From the NCBI GenBank assembly GCA_028456385.1, contig JALNQF010000093.1, positions 1-64,000 of the forward strand: a stretch of DNA of 64,000 nt, in the 5' to 3' direction. The DNA comes from Ophiosphaerella korrae (Eukaryota; Ascomycota; Dothideomycetes; Pleosporales; Phaeosphaeriaceae). Positions 56,167-64,000 of this stretch are shown here, one piece after another. Both the position numbers and the translations under genes were made by a program. Within the stretch, counting starts at the first letter, position 1. Every line of letters begins with the position of its first letter. Below the pieces are notes generated by a model, which did not search any database, had not been told where the DNA came from, and was given only the letters and a program-made list of their open reading frames with translations.

Positions 56167-57448
56167 ATGGCTATTTCAGACGTACCGCCACGTCAACCTG
56201 ACATCAGTTACGCCCCTGATTACGAAAAATACCTCAAACGCGTCCAGAGACGTCTCGAGACTAAGAAACTCATTAAATCACTACCTGATGGCTTCCCAGC
56301 GAATCTCGATTCGGATCTTGTCTGGGATAATACAGACATAGCCAAGCGCTTCAATTGGAACTTTGAACTTAGCAGTACTGATGTAGAGGAATTAGAGGGT
56401 GCGTTGGGGTATTTTAAGAGTTTAGGAAAGCCCCTTGGCTGCATCAACCAGGAAACATTTCCACTATCAGATCTGCATGTCAAACTTCGAAATGTATCTG
56501 ATGAGATACACAATGGATTTGGTTTCAAGGTAGTGCGGGGTGTGCCAGTCGATCGATACCCACGCGAAGATGTCTTTATTATCTATGCCGGCCTAGCCTC
56601 GCATGTCGCGCCTATCCGAGGGCGTCAGGATTCGCAATACAAAGGCCAGTCTGCTGATGTTGTACTGAATCACATCAAAGATTTGACAAATGATTACGAC
56701 GCGAGCAAGATTGGGGCGCCAGCATACACTACGGACAAGCAAGTCTTTCACACAGACTCAGGCGATGTAATTTCATTACTGTGTCTTTCTGAAGCTGCAG
56801 AAGGTGGACAGAGTAAAGTCAGCAGTAGTTGGCGTGTCTATAATGAGCTCGCTACTACACGGCCGGACCTCATCCATACACTAGCCGAAGAGTGGCCGGT
56901 AGAGCTGTATGTGTGATCTTCATTATAAATTTAACCTTGCCCAAGACAAGCTAGCTGATTTGTGTTACAGTTTTGGTAATCCTGAGCAATCATATGTTAA
57001 CCGCGCGCTTCTACACTATGTGCCAGGTGCAGAACGAGAGAAGGAAAGGATGATCATTCAGTATGCCCGTCGCACATTCACAGGTTTTTTGGGCCTCCCA
57101 CGGTCAACCAAAATTCCACCTATATCCGAAGCCCAAGCTGAGGCTCTGGATGCTTTGCATTTCCTCGCCGAGAAGTATGCCCTAGGATTGGACTTCAAAA
57201 AGGGCGACATACAGTTTGCCAACAACTTGTCAATTTTCCATGCACGAGATGGCTTCACAAATAGCAAGGAACAGCAAAGGCATCTAGTAAGGTTGTGGTT
57301 GCGAGATCCGGTGAATGCATGGAAAACACCAGAAGCATTGAAAAAGAGGTGGGATAAAGTGTATAATGGTGTGGGAGAAGGGAATGAGGAAAAGCAAGTG
57401 TTTCCACTAGAGCCGTATATCAGAAGTGCAAGTTCAGGATCGAAGTGA
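56167..57448 (+). CDS. TauD/TfdA-family 2-oxoglutarate/Fe(II) dioxygenase
   Basis: A clavaminate-synthase-like oxygenase. Exons end at 56906 and resume at 56971-57448 across a 64-bp intron (donor GTATGT, branch GCTGAT, acceptor TTACAG), joining VEL to FGNPEQ. With the start at MAISDVPPRQP (56167) it is 405 residues; the frame also extends up to an ATG at 56026, adding a hydrophobic leader of doubtful reality. Motifs are GFKVVRGVPVDRY, the iron ligands HTD in KQVFHTDSGDVISLLCL, the typical linker EAAEGGQSKVSSSWRVYNEL, the distal His in NLSIFHARDGF, and the 2-oxoglutarate-binding Arg in RHLVRLWLRDP. The gene appears intact. It is on the same strand as the MFS transporter upstream, suggesting a small uptake/catabolism or metabolite unit, but co-regulation is not shown. 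Substrate unknown; fungal relatives include taurine- and sulfonate-type and secondary-metabolite enzymes. Confidence 0.9.
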
Positions 57449-58303
57449 TTCAGAAATCGATATGCGTATCCAATCTCTTTTTGCAAAGAAATATGCAGTT
57501 TACCATCTTTCGTTTCATGTTTAAATCGAGTTCTTTGTAAGTGTAGGCTATTCGTATTCACGAAAGTATTTTTAATGTGGAAGTTTGAAAGACTCATCGT
57601 TCTCATCGGCTTGGCTTGTATCGTGATCTAGAATATAGTTGCGAGTTTCATGCAAATACCAGCAACATGCGGCGCTTTCTATCAGGTACTAGCCTAGGAG
57701 GGTGGCTGGTAATACTTACGACCAATATACTAGGTGCCTTGAGGAAGTCAGCGGGAATGTCCTCTAGGTATATATACCTGTCTCGTAACTCATGCTAAGG
57801 CTCAGGGTAAGCCTGAGTCAATAACACTATCTTAAACCAAACTACCGCCATGGACGTAAGTTTCACCAATAAGAGTGAAACAGCCAGTTTCATTTGTTTG
57901 TCTCAACACCATAGACAACCTAGCACCATCAATCAACCAAACCTAATCACCTTGTCGTGCGGATAAATGGCCTTGCCCCAAGAACCTGTTATCAATAGAA
58001 AATAGCCTTCTATTCGTGGTATAAATTGCTATAGCATAATGAAGCCAGTAAGGATTTGGAAGACAAGGGCTAGCTGGGAGACAAGCCTTGAATTTAGGCC
58101 ACTGTGGTGGAGTATCATGAAGGAACTAACAGCAAAAAGGGGGTGGGCGGTTGCTAGGGAAACACGAGTACCGAGGGCTCATAAGGAGGAGCTACTAAGA
58201 AAAGCATAACACACAACGGATACAGGCAGAGATCAAGCCGACGGGCCTTCGGGTCGCGAGATACAATCTATAGGAGTTCAAACAATATTTAGAGTCAGAT
58301 TAG
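57449..58303. other. No gene seen
   Basis: Intergenic. Short frames only, plus a small hairpin-like CTCAGG/CCTGAG pair near 57800-57817. Confidence 0.5.
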
Positions 58304-58693
58304 CTAATGAAGTTCAAGCTCTCTAGGACCAATGAGCCCTCGGGCCCCAGATATGCATCGAGTACACAATACCACAACACCACTTCTGGGTAGAAGTGAT
58401 TCATAAGCTAGTAGCAGATCGTGATCAGGATCTTCGGCTGCCCTCATCTCGAGATCTACAAATTGTTTAATGTGCTCTTCGCAGGACCAACAAGGGCTTT
58501 TAGCCTGTTGCAAATTAAGATTCAAGCTAAATTGGCTAGATTCTCCGGTCCGATGCTTCCATACTCTTACCCTAAGAACCCAGCCGAGGAGGAAGTCATA
58601 GAATATCTGGTTTGAGAATTGCAAGTGTGACTCGAAAATTTTCTTGCCACGGGTCACTCGGTCGGTGGTCAAGGTACGCCATAAAACCTCCAA
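58304..58693 (-). CDS. ORF of unknown function, possibly a 3' exon
   Basis: A minus-strand frame of 129 codons. Its second half (KQFVDLEMRAAEDPDHDLLLAY-like acidic helix, then VVVLCTRCISGARGLIG) has coherent protein character with a Cys-x2-Cys. The first half is less convincing. No start or splice context is clear. It could be an exon or relic of an accessory gene. Family not recognised. Confidence 0.3.
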   Translation of the reverse strand: MEVLWRTLTTDRVTRGKKIFESHLQFSNQIFYDFLLGWVLRVRVWKHRTGESSQFSLNLNLQQAKSPCWSCEEHIKQFVDLEMRAAEDPDHDLLLAYESLLPRSGVVVLCTRCISGARGLIGPRELELH

Positions 58694-59236
58694 GAGTGAT
58701 ACCTTCTTGTATGTCTTGCTCGTCTCGACAACAGCAATGCTGTTAAGTAAGGTCGAACGATGACTAGATCTATTTTAAAAAGGATAATAGCATAGATTGG
58801 TCGTCAGATCTCTTCAATGGCGTACTTGGAGGTGGTCCTGCGACAGCTGGTATACTACCAACGCCTATTCCTCGTAGGCATAATTTTCTGCCGGAGACGC
58901 GCACAGTCTTTGGACCAAGGCTCTTTTTCTCTTTGACTTTGGCGGCGTTGTACTTGGCATGTTTAGACTGGACTAGAATAGGTTGGGTGGCAACTGTAAA
59001 TCTGGAACCCAAGAAGGCAACGTGCTCAATTTTTGAGTCGGCAAATCCTCCACCTCGGATATAATGGAAAGGTCAGGCAAATTCGTTGCAAAAACTACTG
59101 CAGCTCGCGTGTACACTTCATCAACTGTAGAAGTGTAGTCCGGTTCAGGAATGGTTGGGCTCCCTGACGCAACACTTCATGTCAAATGGCCCAATGCCGC
59201 AAAAATCCTATCTCTGGAATTTGTGAATTCTGCAAT

Positions 59237-60374
59237 TCAAAGCTTTCGAATACAGTGGAGTGCAAAAGTAAGACTGACATGCTCTGCCGCAACATCAAAA
59301 TGCTTAGCCTGAGATTGCAACCATAACTTTGTTCCAATGCCTTCACAATCGGTATTCAAGTCCAACACCATTTTCAGACGCATCCATGGAAGAAGCATGA
59401 CCGAATTTACGTGCATATCGTCATTCTTTTCCAGGAATAGTTCTGGTGATATATCAGCGGCATCAAAGAACATGGGCACCCTAGCAAGAATCCAGAAGTC
59501 GAAGCTATGGAATCCAATTCGGAAGTTGATGTCTTCCGAAAATGAAACTTCCTGGTGAATCCTAGAATATGATTTGCCAAATTGAGCACATTAGATCGAG
59601 GGATGAACGGACCCAACTTACCAAGCCCGTTTAAACCACTGGCATTGTCCATAAAAGTCACAATAACCCTTCCAGTCGAGTTTACCTTTCAAGTGTACGA
59701 GATCCAAGCGATTGTAAAAGTTCTCCACAGTCCAGTTATTGTTCATAATGCGCAAGCGTCCCTTCAAATGAATTTTTGTGTATTTTTTAAAGCCCTGCGC
59801 GAGAGTGTTGTTGAACGCCGAGAAAGAAGAGATGTTGCAAGAAAAGTCATCAACCTGACTGAGCCAAACAACGACATCTTAACATGTTGTATATATGTCA
59901 CCCATCAATTTCATTTGTGATACCTTCTCTTTTAAATCTTTCAGATTCATAAAGATAGCATCAATCCCTGAAGGTAGCAGTCAGCACCTCGCATGCATGT
60001 ATAAAACTCAAGACTGCTTACAAATGGATGACACCGCTCCTTCACCAACAGTCAAATGCTTGAGAGCATTACTTAAATTAATGCCAACTGAAAAGTGGCA
60101 GTATCCATCACTACTCTCCAAGATCCAATCTTTGACACCGACATGTTGTGCAACACAATCTGCACTATTGACAGGAGCACCCCAAGTGTATGACGATGCG
60201 GTGAATATCGGTCGATCAGCGAGCTTTTGAACTTCTAGTGAGCCCAACTTCTGTGTCGACCCACCAGGAAACTCAATTGCTCCCTTCTGGACATTGAGCA
60301 CTCGTATGCTTGGAGTATCTGGAAGATTATGATAAGAGTATTCCTGAAGCTTTGTGGGATCTACCTAGACATGC
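59237..60374 (-). pseudogene. HET-domain (heterokaryon incompatibility) gene relic
   Basis: On the minus strand, LQEYSYHNLPDTPSIRVLN and then ASSYTWGAP (the HET motif ALSYTWG) with NLSNALKHL define the N-terminal HET domain. A 54-bp intron (60021-59968, donor GTAAGC, branch GCTGAC, acceptor TTCAG) joins SSI to WIDAIFMNLKDLKEK and QMKLMGDIY, where the family has WIDAICINQ. A TAA follows at about 59881-59879 (after IYTTC), further fragments (VVVWLSQVDD, then FYGQCQWFKRAW) carry more stops and frame changes, and the rest to 59237 is a motif-poor open stretch. The loss of CINQ and the stops indicate a dead gene. HET proteins normally trigger cell death on contact between incompatible strains. Confidence 0.75.
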
Positions 60375-60592
60375 GAAGACATGACGTCAACAATGCGACA
60401 TGAATTAAATGTGCCAGCTCGATTTAAATAACTGCCTAGACACTTGAGGGTTGGTATCATTTGCTTGGCTGAAATACTTGACCTTCTTGTAGAGGAAGCC
60501 TCAGCTGAACTTGGCAGATAGTTTCCAACGAAGATGATTGGTGCAGGTGGCTCGGCTCTTTCAGCCTCTACATACGTCGTGTTACGCCACAC

Positions 60593-61773
60593 AGCGCAAC
60601 ATTATTCAGTGATTACTTGCCTGCCTTACTAAATGCAGTCAGTGATCGGTAAAATTCACACAGATTGTCGCCCAGGCTGCCTAGTTCCTTACTCTGAGAC
60701 TGTCACGGGGTGAAGCCTTGGGCCCACCACTGCCGAAACTGCACTGGATATCTTGTATGGAGACCACCTAGGATCATATTGTGGCTTACTTCGTAGTCCT
60801 CCGTAATAAAGTGTGGACTTTTAGGTCGATCCTTAATCAGGCAGTATCATGACAAGTCTTGGATCATGCATTTACTCTAGGCTATCGTGAGCGCTATTTA
60901 GTGTAGAATCCTAGCTCTTTTTTCCAACAGGTAATGGTTACAATTCAAGCAGTTTGAGGCTCTGCTAGCCTTACGATTATGGGCCGGGTCAGCAGTCTTG
61001 CTGATTACTATTCGACTTGTTTCGTGTAGGCAACTAATTCTTACGAAGTGGTCAATACAACGTCAATTCCTCACATGGACGTCCGATAGATTTGTTCGGA
61101 TATGTCCAAAAGCAAGTCTTAAACTCCTTCAAAGTGACTCCTTTTTGTATGCTAAGTATTGTGTTATCTGATAAAGATTGAGGTTATTGTTGCTTAGGCG
61201 AAGCCCCCCAATTATCCCCTTAACTTTTAGAATCATTGTATTACATGAATAAAGTACATTTTCCAAGTAAAGGACTAAGAAACCGGGATTAGATGATATC
61301 CAGGCTGGGGGGGTATAGTATGCTGTGGCCGGCTGTAAATGGGGCATGCAATATTCTGATGTTCTCATCATACCTAGCCTACGGAAGCGGTGAGCTACTT
61401 CTAGCATCTTGTAAATATACCCTGAGGAATATTCCTTGTTCGGGGAGTACCGGTAGTGGCATTGCCATTGTGAAATCGCACCACTTATGGTAAATCGTAC
61501 CACTTATGGTGTACGCCTGCTAAAGCCAAGAACAATAAACACCATTCACATTGATGTGGCTCTCTTTCCCCAATCATTGTATCCGTTAGTCCGTTGATTT
61601 GGAGCTTTTCGAAGTATGAAGGGGAACATTCCTTGCATAGTGCATTCACAATTCGACTTTAATCCTTTGCTTACTCGATATAGCACCTTGTGACCTAGTC
61701 CTTTAAATCCTCTCGGTTCTTTTCCTTAAGAAACCCAGTAAGCTATTCAAGTCGTACAAATTACCCTTTCACC
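60593..61773. other. No convincing gene
   Basis: A minus frame at 61503-61129 (124 codons) has no motif. A 19-bp tandem duplication lies at 61473-61510. The final 200 bp should hold the promoter of the synthase at 61774. Confidence 0.5.
61473..61510. repeat. 19-bp tandem duplication
   Basis: Two adjacent copies of AAATCG(C/T)ACCACTTATGGT differing at a single C/T position. Confidence 0.9.
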
Positions 61774-63216
61774 ATGAGACTAAATACCAACCCAGGATCT
61801 ATTCGTGTCGGCAACGTCGAGGTTCATGAGCTCTTCCGGGTCACTGAGCTTGATGCTGGTCACTTAGCAGACACAAATAAGTCCCACAATTATAATGGCA
61901 GCAGCGTTGACTCTACAAGCAGTAACACAAGCATTGCCTTCTCTCATGATTCATTCGGTATCATTGAAGCTCAGCTCGCCATCATAATTCCTTGCATGGA
62001 CGAAGAGCAGCCCATTCTCGAAGGCGTCCTTTCTGGCGTCCCCCACGAATGCCTGATCATTCTCGTGTCGAACTCGAGTCCCTCGAATTTCAAGGCTGAA
62101 TGCACACTACTTGCTGGATTCTGTAACAACACCCAACGGTTAGGAATCGCTGTTCATCAGAGAGATGAAGGTCTCGCTCAGGCCTATCTTGCCGCCGGTA
62201 TGCCAGAACTTGTCGAGACGACCCTGCCTCCAGGTGAGGCTCTGCGCATCCGCAATGGGAAGGGAGAGGCGATGATGATCGGGGCAACTGTCGCGAAACT
62301 TTATAGAAAAAAATTTGTGGGTTTCATCGACGCTGACAACTTCGCTGCAGGATCTGTGCATGAATACTGCAAGGTATTTGCTGCAGGTCTGTACTACGCC
62401 CTTCAATGCACCGGATATGGCGAAGATACGTCTATTTCCGGCCTAGTTCAGGCAGCCACAAACATCCATCCTATGGTGCGCATCAAGTGGAAGTCAAAAC
62501 CCAAGCCCAAGGATAACAGGATCGTCTTCGAGACATCAGGACGAAGCTCCCGTGTCGTCAATAAGTGGATGAACAACCTTTTGAACGCGCTTACTGGCTG
62601 CGATCTCGGCGGGGAAACGATCCAAACCGGCAACGCAGGTGAACATGCTATGAGCACCGATCTGGCCATGTTACTTAGTTTTGCAAATGGGTACGCAGTT
62701 GAGCCATTCCAACTCGTCAATTCATGGGAGCAATTCGGATCTCCAACTTCTGCTATCAGCCAGCCTTTGGGCACTGAGCAGTTGTATAAAAATGCATCCA
62801 TCCTCATCAAGGAATGCAATCCTTACAATACACCACCAGCATCTGCACCAGCTTCGCCATGCTTATCAGAATCCAAAGACTCGCATTCCGTTCGAGTCTT
62901 GCAAATTGAGAGCCGTAACCCTCATTTCCATGACACCAGCAAAGGCGAGAAGCATATCCAACGCATGCAAGTCCAAGGCCTCAGCACAATCTATCACTCG
63001 TGGCTAACGCCCCAACCGGTGAAAGATAAATTGCGTGCGTACATGAAAAATGAGTTCTCGTCCGCGGACGTTGGTGTTGATGCTGACGGAGTACCGGCAC
63101 GTGCTCGCGTGTATCCACCTCTTGCAAAAATGGATTTTCGGCTATTCGGAGCAGCCGTACAAAAGACTGCTAGATTGGTGGTGGTTGGAAAAACCATACC
63201 CGGAAGCTTGGAATAA
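61774..63216 (+). CDS. Mannosyl-3-phosphoglycerate synthase
   Basis: A GT55-family glycosyltransferase that moves mannose from GDP-mannose to 3-phosphoglycerate, the first step to the compatible solute mannosylglycerate. It is one uninterrupted frame of 480 residues starting MRLNTNPGSIRVGNVEVHEL. Motifs visible are AIIIPCMDEEQPILEGVLSG at about 69-88, ISNSS-like VSNSSPSNF, HQRDEGLAQAY, RNGKGEAMMIGA at about 160-171, and the metal- and sugar-nucleotide-binding DAD in FVGFIDADNF at about 186-188. Later are VNKWMNNLLNALTG, GNAGEHAMSTDLAM and NPHFHDTSKGEKHIQRM. The length is longer than archaeal enzymes by an N-terminal Ser/Thr/Asn insert (about 32-60). No separate phosphatase gene is seen nearby, so the second step must be encoded elsewhere. 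Intact and well supported. Confidence 0.93.
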   Translation: MRLNTNPGSIRVGNVEVHELFRVTELDAGHLADTNKSHNYNGSSVDSTSSNTSIAFSHDSFGIIEAQLAIIIPCMDEEQPILEGVLSGVPHECLIILVSNSSPSNFKAECTLLAGFCNNTQRLGIAVHQRDEGLAQAYLAAGMPELVETTLPPGEALRIRNGKGEAMMIGATVAKLYRKKFVGFIDADNFAAGSVHEYCKVFAAGLYYALQCTGYGEDTSISGLVQAATNIHPMVRIKWKSKPKPKDNRIVFETSGRSSRVVNKWMNNLLNALTGCDLGGETIQTGNAGEHAMSTDLAMLLSFANGYAVEPFQLVNSWEQFGSPTSAISQPLGTEQLYKNASILIKECNPYNTPPASAPASPCLSESKDSHSVRVLQIESRNPHFHDTSKGEKHIQRMQVQGLSTIYHSWLTPQPVKDKLRAYMKNEFSSADVGVDADGVPARARVYPPLAKMDFRLFGAAVQKTARLVVVGKTIPGSLE

Positions 63217-64000
63217 ACCTGGTTCTAGATACCTAGTTAGCTTAGAAATTGAGCACGGGCTATTAGTTTGATCGGTCCCGTTTATGCAAGGGGTTGATCA
63301 TGACGTCTAGCGATAGGCTAGTGGAGGATCATGTGGTGTTGGCTAAGATTTTCTAGGCGCCTAGTAATACCCTGATTTCTAGACGGTTCGAAATTATGGT
63401 TATGGATAAGAATAAAGATTAGTTCATCTGAAAAGGTAAATATGATGATTTCATCGTGGATAGAATTCTATCAAAGGTTCCGCGGAATCCATTGTGAAGC
63501 ACTGACTTTTTGATATGATATTGCTTTTGGTAGACCTACCGGTAAGTCTCATGCAGCTAGGTGCATAAATCGTGTGCCCACAGGGTAGGTAGGAATACAC
63601 CGCTTCAATTTAAGCCTTTCCCTTCTCCCCACCATTTCTCGCGATAATTGGTCACAATCCTAACTGAAGGACGTGTGGCTTTCTAGTCGTGTGACAAATG
63701 CGCGGGTAGCCGCAAAAGCATTAGCTATGGCGTCACCAAACCGTTATTTTAGACCCCTCAAGATGCTTGTCTTGAAGAATATTGACCAGAGGTTTTATTG
63801 GGTGTAGTCCAATCGATCGGGCAAAGTCTCTGTTTTGCCTTATTAGACCCAGTACAAACAGATTGAAAAACCCAATACCTTCCTAAAAAGCATGTGGAGC
63901 CCGTCACCCATGGCCAAGTCGTAGGTCTTGTTCTGCAAATGCTTTTGACGGCTTATCCAATCTCGTTGGGAAGATAGGTATCCGACCACGTGAGTTTAAG
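63217..64000. other. No gene seen to the window end
   Basis: 3' region of the synthase, then AT-rich intergenic sequence; frames are short. Confidence 0.5.

Noticed and set aside
61129..61503. Minus-strand frame of 124 codons
   Set aside because: No domain, and it includes the tandem duplication; likely chance.
1..64000. CRISPR arrays, rRNA genes, bacterial-type operons
   Set aside because: None seen; repeats present are MITE, Tc1, homopolymer and one short tandem duplication, and gene structure is eukaryotic.

Overview
The window reads as nuclear DNA of a filamentous ascomycete, most probably a Dothideomycete of the Pleosporales type. This placement is inferred from sequence style, not from a database search. 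Supporting signs are many short GT-AG introns (44-73 bp) with CTAAC/CTGAC branch points, a Zn2Cys6 regulator, a HET-domain relic, a MARVEL protein, mannosyl-3-phosphoglycerate synthase, and a Tc1-type transposon with the C-to-T (CpA to TpA) damage expected of RIP.

Layout. From 0 to 3.6 kb are housekeeping genes: a small hypothetical protein beside an unusual poly-C tract, the CCR4-NOT deadenylase CAF1/POP2, and a small complex I subunit (NDUFB3/B12 type). From 3.6 to 10.3 kb I see almost nothing that codes. At 10.3-12.9 kb is a long, disordered CRIB-motif protein. At 15.4-16.2 kb is a decayed minus-strand histidyl-tRNA synthetase relic, followed by a PAF-acetylhydrolase-like lipase (17.2-18.7 kb), a 475-bp MITE, a candidate tiny zinc-ribbon gene, and a MARVEL four-helix membrane protein (21.3-22.3 kb). 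A mercuric-reductase-like flavoprotein (23.5-24.9 kb) is split by an apparent one-base deletion.

From 25.1 to 33.4 kb there is a five-exon Zn2Cys6 transcription factor and, divergent from it across a MITE dimer, a five-exon aldehyde dehydrogenase, then an unrecognised conserved-looking protein. From about 34 to 61 kb the sequence looks like a decaying accessory region. It holds a fold-back MITE, a broken hypothetical gene, a 3'-truncated alpha/beta hydrolase, half of a class III aminotransferase, a RIP-damaged Tc1 element carrying a perfect 42-bp inverted repeat, a frameshifted F-box-like gene, an MFS transporter with one in-frame TGA, and a degraded HET gene. Apparently intact genes are interspersed: a glutathionyl-hydroquinone-reductase-like GST, a DUF89/ARMT1-type damage-control phosphatase whose first intron looks GC-AG, and a TauD-type dioxygenase next to the MFS gene. 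The window ends with an intact mannosyl-3-phosphoglycerate synthase (61.8-63.2 kb).

I did not find a clearly new multi-gene system. The most useful leads are the HisRS relic, the single-lesion pseudogenes, the shared-core MITE pair in different architectures, the perfect hairpin inside the RIPed transposon, and the micro zinc-ribbon gene. All splice models were derived by eye from reading frame and splice consensus, without transcript data.
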